Shown: piece by piece, positions 49,869 through 56,608 of the stretch | Layout of the letters: each line of letters starts with the position of its first letter | How positions within the stretch are numbered: position 1 is the first letter of the stretch | Assembly: GCA_049325575.1 (NCBI GenBank) | Contig: JBMOLK010000218.1 | Coordinates: 1 to 56,608, forward strand | Source: JBMOLK01 sp049325575 | Lineage (GTDB): Bacteria > Bacillota > Clostridia > Acetivibrionales > Acetivibrionaceae | Direction: 5' to 3' | Length of the DNA stretch: 56,608 bases | Notes under the pieces: model-generated | Told to the model about the DNA's origin: nothing | Databases searched by the model: none | What the model saw: the letters and a program-made list of their open reading frames with translations, nothing else | Translations under genes and position numbers: made by a program

Positions 49869-51095
49869 ATGAATACTATAAAAATTGCTGATAATACATT
49901 CTGGGTAGGAAAGGTTGACGATAGGAGAGTACCTTTCCATCGTTTGATACTTGAAAGGGGAACAACATATAACAGTTATCTTTTGATGACAGAGAAGCCT
50001 ACAGTGATTGATACGGTTGATATTGCCTTTGGAAAAGAATATGTTGACAATCTTAGCCGCGTTATTGATCCTGAAATGATTGAATATATAGTTATAAACC
50101 ATGTAGAACCTGATCATGCAGGGGCACTTCCTGCTTTGGCAGCTAAAGCAAGGAATGCAAGGATTGTAACAACAGAGCTTGGCAGCAGTCTTTTAAAGGA
50201 TATGTTCAACCTCCATAACAGAGAATATGTCGTGATAAGGGACGGCGATACTCTTGATATCGGAGGAAAGACATTGAAATTCTTTGAGACGCCTTATTTG
50301 CACACGGAGGAAACAATGATTACCTATGCGGTGGAAGATAAGATATTATTCCCTTGTGATTTATTCAGCACGCATATAGCAAATAATGAACTTTTTAATA
50401 ATCTTGCAAAAGGTGAGTATATTGAAGATTTCAAAGTGTATTACAAGCTTATTATGGGGCCCCACAGGCCGTATGTACGTAGGATGCTGGATAGAATCAA
50501 GGATCTGGATATTGATATGATTGCCCCGTCACACGGGTATGTTTTGCGTGAGGCTGCTAAGGACTTTATCGCTATGTATGATGAAATGAGCACTCTGGAT
50601 AAAACAAAACAAAAGAAAGTGACTATTGTATTTTCCAGCATGACAGGAAATACTACAAAGATTGCTCAAAGGCTGGCAAGAGGGCTTGAAGAAACAGGGG
50701 TTGAGACTTCTGTGTTCAATTTGAGAAATGCGGAACTAAGCAAGGTCCTGGCAAGAATTGAGGAATCGGATGGGGTTCTTATAGGCAGCTCCACAAGATA
50801 TGCAGACATGGTAGGGAATGTGGAAGAGCTCCTAAAGTCATTGGAAGATACAAACACCAAAGGGAAATTTGCAGCAGCTTTTGGCTCGTACGGCTGGAGT
50901 GGGGAAGCCATAATGCATATCGAGGATTATCTCGGCAAAAGTGGGTTTACCCTAATAAACCAGAGGTATCTAGTTGGAAATACCGGGGTGGATACTCCCA
51001 TATTTCCGCTTCGGGTAAAGTTTGCTCACGGTGAAGGACTGGACACTGCACAAGAGGCAGGCATGATATTTGGAGAACAGGTTTTAACTCACTAA
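49869..51095 (+). CDS. fprA: Flavodiiron protein (FprA, NO/O2 reductase)
   Basis: 408 aa from ATG 49869 behind AAGGAGGG; 30 upstream in-frame codons lack support. The MBL-like di-iron domain keeps H-x-E-x-D-H (HVEPDHAG) and later His residues (YLHTEE, SHGYVLR). The flavodoxin domain begins at VTIVFSSMTGNTTKIA. It reduces O2 to water or NO to N2O in anaerobes, with rubredoxin or a reductase as donor. Followed 62 nt on by the Ric gene, fitting a nitrosative/oxidative stress operon. Confidence 0.93.
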   Translation: MNTIKIADNTFWVGKVDDRRVPFHRLILERGTTYNSYLLMTEKPTVIDTVDIAFGKEYVDNLSRVIDPEMIEYIVINHVEPDHAGALPALAAKARNARIVTTELGSSLLKDMFNLHNREYVVIRDGDTLDIGGKTLKFFETPYLHTEETMITYAVEDKILFPCDLFSTHIANNELFNNLAKGEYIEDFKVYYKLIMGPHRPYVRRMLDRIKDLDIDMIAPSHGYVLREAAKDFIAMYDEMSTLDKTKQKKVTIVFSSMTGNTTKIAQRLARGLEETGVETSVFNLRNAELSKVLARIEESDGVLIGSSTRYADMVGNVEELLKSLEDTNTKGKFAAAFGSYGWSGEAIMHIEDYLGKSGFTLINQRYLVGNTGVDTPIFPLRVKFAHGEGLDTAQEAGMIFGEQVLTH

Positions 51096-51157
51096 TAATT
51101 TTTGCACAATATGAAAAACATAAATACAAAGTAAAAAGTAAAAATGGAGGTATAAAC

Positions 51158-51874
51158 ATGAGTGAATTTAATGTATCCCAAACAGTAGGAGATATCGTAT
51201 CAATAATGCCAAAAGCAAGTGAAGTTTTTAGAAAATACAATATTGACTTCTGCTGCGGAGGGAACAGACCTTTAAAAGAGGCTATCAGTGAGCAGAAACT
51301 AAATGAACAGGAAATATTGGAAAAGCTTGATGAGGCCTATGAGGAAACAAGGAAGTTTACAGATAGTGTTGACTTTAGAAAAATGTCTCCAAGTGAACTT
51401 ATTGACTATATTGAAAGTACCCATCATGTCTTTGTAAAAGGAATCCTGCCGGAGATTAGTGAGCTTACAACAAAGATACTAAGGGTCCATGGGCCTACTC
51501 ACAGCGAACTTTTCAAGGTTCACAAGCTGTTCCACAACCTTAAGACAGAGCTGGAGCAGCACCTTATCAAGGAAGAGGAAATTTTGTTCCCTATGATAAA
51601 GCAGTATGACAGTGAACCTTCAAGGGAACTGCTTGACAGAATCAACAAGGTAATGAAGGAAACGGAAGATGAGCATGAGACCGCCGGCGGTGTCCTAAAG
51701 GAACTTAGAAAAATAACAGAGGAATATAAAGTGCCGGAGGATGTCTGCAGTACCTTCTGCACGACTTATCAAAAGCTCCAGGAGCTTGAGTCTGATTTGT
51801 TCCAGCATATTCACCTTGAGAACAATATCCTGTTTAAAGGGCTTGGTATTGATATCAATAACATAAAAATGTAG
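51158..51874 (+). CDS. ric: Iron-sulfur cluster repair di-iron protein (Ric/ScdA/YtfE)
   Basis: 238 aa. N-terminal ScdA domain with FCCGG, then a hemerythrin-like four-helix domain with iron ligands in HHVFVKG, HSELFKVH, HLIKEEE, DEHETAGG and HIHLENN. The family repairs Fe-S clusters damaged by NO or H2O2 and can release iron or reduce NO. GGAGG lies 8 nt upstream. It fits the flavodiiron neighbour. Confidence 0.92.
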   Translation: MSEFNVSQTVGDIVSIMPKASEVFRKYNIDFCCGGNRPLKEAISEQKLNEQEILEKLDEAYEETRKFTDSVDFRKMSPSELIDYIESTHHVFVKGILPEISELTTKILRVHGPTHSELFKVHKLFHNLKTELEQHLIKEEEILFPMIKQYDSEPSRELLDRINKVMKETEDEHETAGGVLKELRKITEEYKVPEDVCSTFCTTYQKLQELESDLFQHIHLENNILFKGLGIDINNIKM

Positions 51875-51920
51875 CCTCATTACTTCATAAATCAAATAAA
51901 TCAAAAAGCAGGTGATATAC

Positions 51921-52148
51921 ATGGGCAAAGTTATAGACCTGTCAAAGACAGTGCATGACTTGTGCAAGGAGAACCCTGAAGTGGTGGATGTTATGAGAGA
52001 GCTGGGCTTTGAAAGCATTACAAATCCTGCAATGCTCAATACTGCAGGACGTTTTATGACAATCCCCAAAGGTGCTGTAATGAAAGGCATAGATTTGGAA
52101 AAGATAAAAGGAGAATTTGTTAAGAGGGGATATGACATAAAGGAATAG
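51921..52148 (+). CDS. DUF1858 domain protein
   Basis: 75 aa from ATG 51921 (AGGTG 6-7 nt upstream; a GTG at 51912 overlaps that site). The motif (VHDLCKENPEVVDVMRELGF, TAGRFMTIPKGA) is the DUF1858 helical domain that is often fused to or beside Ric and DUF438 proteins. Probable small partner in NO/O2 sensing or repair; activity unknown. Confidence 0.85.
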   Translation: MGKVIDLSKTVHDLCKENPEVVDVMRELGFESITNPAMLNTAGRFMTIPKGAVMKGIDLEKIKGEFVKRGYDIKE

Positions 52149-52160
52149 GGAGGAAGCCTT

Positions 52161-53390
52161 ATGAGTGAATATATTAATAACCGTGAGTACAGGCAAAAGG
52201 TATTAAAGGAGCTTATTACAGAACTCCACAGCGGCAAAAGCGTCGATGAAGTTAAGCCCAGATTCGAAAAGCTTATTGAAGGAATTTCCGCTACCGAAAT
52301 ATCAGAGATGGAGCAGGCACTTATAATGGACGGTATGCCTGTCGAAGAGATACAAAGGCTTTGCGATGTGCATGCAGCTGTTTTTAAAGGCTCTATAGAA
52401 GAAATTCACCGGCCGCAAAAGCAGGAGGAAATACCGGGGCATCCTGTTCACACCTTCAGGCTTGAGAACAGAGAGCTGGAGAAGCTGGTAAACGAAAGAA
52501 TAATGCCGCATATCGAGAGCTTTAAGACTTCCGGCAGTAAGGAAGAAATTAATAACCTTATAAAGGATTTTGATGCTCTTTGGGAGATTGACAGGCATTA
52601 TTCCAGGAAGGAAAATCTGCTGTTTCCTTACATGGAGAAGTATGGCATAACAGCTCCGCCAAAGGTAATGTGGGGTGTGGATGACGAAATAAGGGATGCT
52701 ATCAAGGAAACGCGAAAGCTTCTGGCAAGCTATACAGGAGATAGGGAAGCAGTCGTCCAAAAGGCTAAAGATGCGGCAAATAGAGTAATTGAGATGATCT
52801 TCAAGGAAGAAAACATTCTATTTCCCATGGTTCTGGAAACCCTGGTTGAGGATGAATGGGTAAAGATTGCGGAAGAAAGCGGGGAAATCGGGTACACCCT
52901 AATAGAACCCAAAGGAAAATGGAAGCCTGTTAGGGTAAATGTGGAAGAAAAGGCACAAGATAATGGAGAGCAGCCTTGTAATAACGGGTATGTAAAATTT
53001 GATGCAGGCATTCTGCTGCCTGAAGAGATAAATGCCATGTTTAACACCTTGCCTGTAGATATAACCTTTGTAGATAAGGAAGGAGCAGTCAAATATTTCT
53101 CGCAAGGAAAAGAGCGGATATTTGCTCGTCCCAAGACCATTATCGGCAGGAAGGTGCAAAATTGCCACCCGCCAGCCAGTGTGCATATTGTGGAAAAGAT
53201 GATAGAGGATTTTAGATCCGGAAAGAAAGATCATGAGGATTTTTGGATCAGGATGGGCGATAAATATGTGTACATCCGTTACTTTGCTGTAAGGAGCGAA
53301 GGTGGCGAATACCTGGGTACAATGGAGGTAACACAAAATATCAAGCCTATACAGGATATTGAAGGAGAGAAAAGACTGGCATCTTTATAG
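52161..53390 (+). CDS. DUF438 / hemerythrin / PAS sensor protein
   Basis: 409 aa with no membrane segment. Residues about 1-75 are DUF438 (LKELITELHSGKSVDEVKPR). Residues 90-240 form a hemerythrin-type bundle (HPVHTFRLEN, IDRHYSRKENLLFPYMEKYG, IFKEENILFPM). Residues 280-400 form a PAS domain (DITFVDKEGAVKYFS, GRKVQNCHPP). It starts 12 nt after the DUF1858 gene. It likely binds O2 or NO at a di-iron site and ligand or heme at the PAS. No output domain such as a kinase is seen, so how it signals is open. Confidence 0.9.
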   Translation: MSEYINNREYRQKVLKELITELHSGKSVDEVKPRFEKLIEGISATEISEMEQALIMDGMPVEEIQRLCDVHAAVFKGSIEEIHRPQKQEEIPGHPVHTFRLENRELEKLVNERIMPHIESFKTSGSKEEINNLIKDFDALWEIDRHYSRKENLLFPYMEKYGITAPPKVMWGVDDEIRDAIKETRKLLASYTGDREAVVQKAKDAANRVIEMIFKEENILFPMVLETLVEDEWVKIAEESGEIGYTLIEPKGKWKPVRVNVEEKAQDNGEQPCNNGYVKFDAGILLPEEINAMFNTLPVDITFVDKEGAVKYFSQGKERIFARPKTIIGRKVQNCHPPASVHIVEKMIEDFRSGKKDHEDFWIRMGDKYVYIRYFAVRSEGGEYLGTMEVTQNIKPIQDIEGEKRLASL

Positions 53391-53451
53391 AATACGGAAG
53401 AAATAGGGGAATTATTATTAAAATAGTAAGTAACTATGGGAGGCTTAAAGC

Positions 53452-54081
53452 ATGAGTTTATTTTTAGGGAAAATACATTACTGGCTGTACAATAAAATTC
53501 TGTGGTTTGAGAGAATTGAGGAAGATTTAATACAGTGGGCCAAAACAGAGGAGCTTCCGGTAGAGGAGTGGAAGAAGCAGGGTATCCAAAAATATGGGTC
53601 ACCTACGGGAGGAAGACCTCTGGAAGAGATCATAGACACATCCAATATTCACGGTTGGCTCCAGGCACAGATTGAGAGTGCAGAGTTAAGACAGGCTGCT
53701 CTGGTAACGGCAATATTGAAAGAGAATCCCGGTTTTAAGGAAAGCCTCACAGAGATATTTAAAAAGCAGGGAGAAGCAGCAGCCCGCGAGTATGATAATA
53801 TTCCGGATACCCCGGAAGATGTATACAGTGCTCTGAATGATTTTATTCTGGAGGGAATGCCCTGTGACAGGGTAAACGAGGTGGTTTCCAGTGATGATAA
53901 GGAATTCGTCTGGCAAACAACAGAATGTCTGCACAAGCCTTATTGGGACCAGGTAAGAGGAGATGTGGGGAACTTTTATGACTTAAGGGAAGCCTGGGTT
54001 AAAGCTTTTGTAGAGACCATGAATCCTCAATTCAGCTATGAAAAGTCAGCAGACGGTATGCACAGTATTGCTGTAAGATAG
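53452..54081 (+). CDS. Uncharacterised protein in the di-iron stress operon
   Basis: 209 aa, soluble, acidic and mostly helical, with a good GGGAGG ribosome binding site. I do not recognise a family. Visible features are HGWLQAQIESAELRQAALV, a GMPCDRVNEVVSSDD segment, and ECLHKPYWDQVRGDVGN containing Cys, His and Trp. It lies between the DUF438-hemerythrin-PAS gene and the Mrp-type ATPase, 12 nt before the latter. It could be an Fe-S or iron-handling partner (inference from position only). Confidence 0.7.
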   Translation: MSLFLGKIHYWLYNKILWFERIEEDLIQWAKTEELPVEEWKKQGIQKYGSPTGGRPLEEIIDTSNIHGWLQAQIESAELRQAALVTAILKENPGFKESLTEIFKKQGEAAAREYDNIPDTPEDVYSALNDFILEGMPCDRVNEVVSSDDKEFVWQTTECLHKPYWDQVRGDVGNFYDLREAWVKAFVETMNPQFSYEKSADGMHSIAVR

Positions 54082-54093
54082 GGAAGGTGTGCT

Positions 54094-55149
54094 ATGGATT
54101 TAAAAGAAAGAATATATAAGGCACTGGAAAATGTGAATGACCCCGAAATACACAAAAGTTTGGTTGAGCTTGAGATGGTCGGGGACATAATTATAGAAGG
54201 AACGAAGGTAATAGTAAATGTTACACTTACTACAGCAGGCTGTCCTCTTAAATCAACTATAAGAAACGATGTCATAAAAGAAGTAATGAAAGTTGATGGG
54301 GTAGAGGAAGTTGATGTGGTATTTGGGGAAATGTCCAAAGAGCAGAAGGAGAAGCTTATACAAAAACTTCGCGGCAGGAAGGATAAGCTGGAGACTTTTA
54401 AGGATGTAAGGGTAATAGCTATCGGCAGCGGAAAAGGCGGAGTGGGTAAATCAACCGTCACAGCTAATCTTGCTGTCATGATGGCCAGGCTGGGTGCCAG
54501 AGTCGGACTTATAGATGCCGATATACTGGGTTACAGCATATCTAAAATTATGGGCATAAGCTATTCCAAGCCAATGGTTATGGAGGGTGGACTTTTATTA
54601 CCCATACAGAAAGAAGGGGTTAAGGTAATATCTATGGGAAACCTTGTGGAGAAGGATGATGCGTTTATTTTGAGAGGGCCTATGCTTGGAAGAGTACTTA
54701 ATCAATTCCTCTATGACGTTTATTGGGGGGATCTTGATTACCTGCTGATTGATCTTCCGCCGGGAACGGGAGATGTTCCCCTAACCCTTATGCAGATGCT
54801 TGAGAAGGTTGAAATTGTTATTGTAACAACACCACAGGTAACAGCAGCAGGGGTAGCAAAAAGGCTGGGCCTTATGGCATCCAAAACAAACACAAGGGTT
54901 ATTGGAGTTATAGAAAACATGTCCTATTTTATCTGTGACAATTGTGGAGAAAGGCACTATATCTTTGGTAAGGGAGAGGGACGAAAGCTTAGTGAGGAGT
55001 TAAACGTAGGGCTTATGGGGGAGATTCCTCTTATTGGCCAAACCGGTGAGCAGGGTGACAGGGACGTAACTATGGTCGGAAATAATGACTCACAATTAGG
55101 TATGATATATAGAGATATTGCTCAAAAAATTATGACTTTGATTAATTAA
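54094..55149 (+). CDS. mrp: Mrp/NBP35-type Fe-S carrier ATPase with N-terminal MIP18 (DUF59) domain
   Basis: 351 aa. The N-terminus (about 1-90) is the MIP18/DUF59 domain (ENVNDPEIHKSLVELEMVG, TTAGCPLKS). The P-loop GSGKGGVGKST, LIDADILG, DLPPGTGD and the Fe-S CxxC in FICDNCGE follow. It binds and delivers 4Fe-4S clusters in an ATP-dependent way. At the end of a NO/O2 stress operon beside Ric it probably rebuilds damaged clusters. Confidence 0.93.
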   Translation: MDLKERIYKALENVNDPEIHKSLVELEMVGDIIIEGTKVIVNVTLTTAGCPLKSTIRNDVIKEVMKVDGVEEVDVVFGEMSKEQKEKLIQKLRGRKDKLETFKDVRVIAIGSGKGGVGKSTVTANLAVMMARLGARVGLIDADILGYSISKIMGISYSKPMVMEGGLLLPIQKEGVKVISMGNLVEKDDAFILRGPMLGRVLNQFLYDVYWGDLDYLLIDLPPGTGDVPLTLMQMLEKVEIVIVTTPQVTAAGVAKRLGLMASKTNTRVIGVIENMSYFICDNCGERHYIFGKGEGRKLSEELNVGLMGEIPLIGQTGEQGDRDVTMVGNNDSQLGMIYRDIAQKIMTLIN

Positions 55150-55177
55150 ATGCACATAGCAGGTATATCATATAAAA

Positions 55178-55201
55178 GAGTGACATGTAAAAATGCCACT
55201 C
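55178..55201. terminator. Bidirectional terminator
   Basis: Stem GAGTG-CAT/ATG-CACTC with one mismatch and a 6-nt loop. It is flanked by CTTTAT on the plus side and TTTTATAT on the minus side, between convergent mrp and the 55242 gene. Confidence 0.7.
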
Positions 55202-55241
55202 CTTTATAAGTTAATACTCATATTGGCATCCCTTTTCTTAA

Positions 55242-55634
55242 CTACTCTTTGAATATTTCGAGGTGTCTTTGATATCTCTTGGGAATACTTATTTCAGGAT
55301 TGAACTGAAGTTCAGTCAAGACCCTTGTTATTATTGCAATGCCATCGTTGTAGAATGTTTTAATTCTATTTTCTCGATTTTGAATGTTCTTATATCCCTG
55401 CGGTATAACAAAAGTCCAATCTGCACCGGAGTTTGTAGCAATTATGCGAAAGAAATCATCCAGACTGTTTTCATCCCATCCTGCACTTTTTAATAATAAA
55501 AGATGCTCCCCATAAAAATCTATATTCCCGATAATAACGGTATTACCCTCATGGGATATAAGTATTAATAAAGGATCGTCAACCATTCGAGACTCTGTTA
55601 TTGTTTTCTCATCAGGCATATACTTAATATTCAT
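55242..55634 (-). CDS. Hypothetical protein, possibly immunity-like
   Basis: 130 aa, soluble, no signal peptide, with AGGAGG upstream of the start. The sequence (DDPLLILISHEGNTVIIGNI, DDFFRIIATNSGADWTFVI) does not match a family I recognise. Size and alpha/beta content resemble small immunity proteins of polymorphic toxin systems, but no toxin is next to it. Confidence 0.65.
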   Translation of the reverse strand: MNIKYMPDEKTITESRMVDDPLLILISHEGNTVIIGNIDFYGEHLLLLKSAGWDENSLDDFFRIIATNSGADWTFVIPQGYKNIQNRENRIKTFYNDGIAIITRVLTELQFNPEISIPKRYQRHLEIFKE

Positions 55635-55810
55635 AAATCCATTTCCTCCTATGAGCTCAAAGTTGCCTCATTTTTATAATACAATAGTGCCACAAATCAT
55701 ATGCCTGGTCAATAATGGAACTTTGTTTATGGCTTGTATTTGGATAGTATATTTCCTTTTGGTGTAACTTCTTGTATATGATCCAGTTATTCCAAGAACT
55801 TAAGTTTCAA
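55635..55810. other. Intergenic DNA upstream of the 55242 gene
   Basis: Left part of a 499-bp gene-free stretch (55635-56133). I see nothing except the nested inverted repeat to its right and, at about 55943-56060, an AT-rich promoter-like zone before the last gene. Confidence 0.35.
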
Positions 55811-55906
55811 GGCTAAGAGAATGTAAACTTGCTCCGGGCCGAATCAAACTCGCTGCGCTCAAACAAAGATTCGGCTTGTCCTTCGCTTCGTCAACATTCT
55901 CTAAAG
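55811..55906. repeat. Nested inverted repeat (MITE-like or structured element)
   Basis: Outer arms AGAGAATGT (55816-55824) and ACATTCTCT (55894-55902), extended by GGCTA/AAGCC. Inner arms GCCGAATC (55838-55845) and GATTCGGC (55868-55875) flank CTCGCTGCGCTC. The GC content is well above the surrounding DNA. It carries no gene. Confidence 0.6.
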
Positions 55907-56133
55907 CCTTTACACAATGTTCTTTCCATAACTTGGGTCATAAAAAAATATGCACCTTTTTGTCAACCCTGCCTTATTAATCGTAATCATACGACTACAT
56001 TATACCATAAGTATAAAATAAAACCAGTTTTCGTTTGTTGTTACATCTAACCTGATTGTTATATGGGAAAATGTGCTATAATAGTTCTACAGCATGTTTG
56101 ACATTTTTTAGCTTTACAAAGGGGGGACTATTT

Positions 56134-56595
56134 ATGGGAAGAAAGTTAATTGTTGTACTATGTATATTAGGTATAATAGTTATATTTCTGGCCGTATTTA
56201 TATTGATAATAGTTATTGCTGATACTCCTAAATTACCTTCTGGAGAAAATATAACAAATGCTATTTTATATAATAATTATACAAAGCAGAAAGTAATCAT
56301 AAATGATGAGGATGCAAAGATTTTATTTTCAAAACTAGAGGAAAATATAAGATTAACTAACAGGATCAAATTACACTTTCATAATGTAATTACCTTTGAA
56401 GATAAAGACAAGAATAAAATATTAGAACTATATGCAGGGGCTCCATACTTTTTTAAGAATGAATACCAAGTTTATTTTAATGGGAAAACATATCGGGTTT
56501 CTAAGGACTTTTATGATATTTTTAAAGAATTATCAAATAAGTATTATTTTAATTACAGAGATGTTATAGGAGAAAAAGGTTATATGTACTTTTAA
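56134..56595 (+). CDS. Hypothetical membrane-anchored protein
   Basis: 153 aa from ATG 56134, 8 nt after GGGGGGA; 26 upstream in-frame codons are not supported. A strong N-terminal hydrophobic helix (about 5-28) is followed by an extracellular alpha/beta domain (LFSKLEENIRLTN, YAGAPYFFKNEYQVYF). No family recognised. The gene is complete and stops 13 nt before the window ends. Confidence 0.75.
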   Translation: MGRKLIVVLCILGIIVIFLAVFILIIVIADTPKLPSGENITNAILYNNYTKQKVIINDEDAKILFSKLEENIRLTNRIKLHFHNVITFEDKDKNKILELYAGAPYFFKNEYQVYFNGKTYRVSKDFYDIFKELSNKYYFNYRDVIGEKGYMYF

Positions 56596-56608
56596 AATTT
56601 GTGAGAGG

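Noticed and set aside
55829..56050. 73-codon plus-strand frame
   Set aside because: It runs through the GC-rich inverted repeat, has no ribosome binding site and is not protein-like.

Overview
The window reads as a chromosome segment of a low-GC, Gram-positive, strictly anaerobic clostridium. The support is strong GGAGG/GGGGGG ribosome binding sites, a lipoprotein and secreted proteins with no outer-membrane genes, a Ni-Fe CO dehydrogenase, an AsrABC sulfite reductase, a flavodiiron protein and FNR-type regulators. A relative of the cellulolytic clostridia (Ruminiclostridium/Acetivibrio-like) is plausible, but that is inference.

Region 1 (1-8.99 kb) is AT-rich accessory DNA with cell-surface and conflict genes. 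It holds a 1269-aa secreted polymorphic toxin (calcium-binding repeats, vWA, beta-helix, pre-toxin domain, HNH-like nuclease tip) with a DUF2019 protein downstream as likely immunity partner. It also holds a secreted subtilisin with five 180-bp C-terminal VCBS/FG-GAP-like repeats, and two divergent, distantly related membrane-anchored proteins.

Region 2 (8.98-11.07 kb) is debris. Two decayed partial copies of the NAD(P)/FAD oxidoreductase gene at 35.8-37.1 kb flank an apparently orphan anti-sigma factor, followed by a transposase remnant.

Region 3 (11.1-35.55 kb) is the most interesting part: a long, mostly tightly spaced, one-direction biosynthetic gene cluster behind a good sigma-A promoter and a structured leader. 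It encodes chorismate mutase/DAHP synthase, an MBL-fold hydrolase, an ACP, two U32 proteins whose cysteine patterns match UbiU and UbiV, a single-chain ketosynthase/chain-length-factor fusion, a DegV lipid-binding protein, a ketoreductase, a dehydratase, three CrtI-like flavoproteins, a methyltransferase, a DUF3108-like protein, two ABC ATPases with two FtsX-type permeases, an MFS exporter and a membrane-fusion lipoprotein. I read it as an anaerobic type II polyketide (probably polyene or aryl-polyene) pathway. The UbiU/UbiV-like pair may hydroxylate the product without O2, with prephenate from the first enzyme as possible hydroxyl donor.

Region 4 (35.7-55.2 kb) is a redox-stress island. On the minus strand lie cooS-cooF-oxidoreductase. 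On the plus strand lie an FNR-like regulator, gnd-zwf, a formate/nitrite-family channel with asrABC, a thioredoxin-reductase-like gene, a second FNR-like regulator, a flavodiiron protein, a Ric di-iron repair protein, DUF1858, DUF438-hemerythrin-PAS, an unknown protein and an Mrp-type ATPase. Two DUF2249 genes sit on the minus strand. Four palindromes of TGTGAT/ATCACA type and one Rex-like palindrome lie upstream of these genes, so the genes probably form a shared redox regulon.

Region 5 (55.2 kb to the end) holds two hypothetical genes and a nested inverted repeat. I saw no rRNA, tRNA or CRISPR array.
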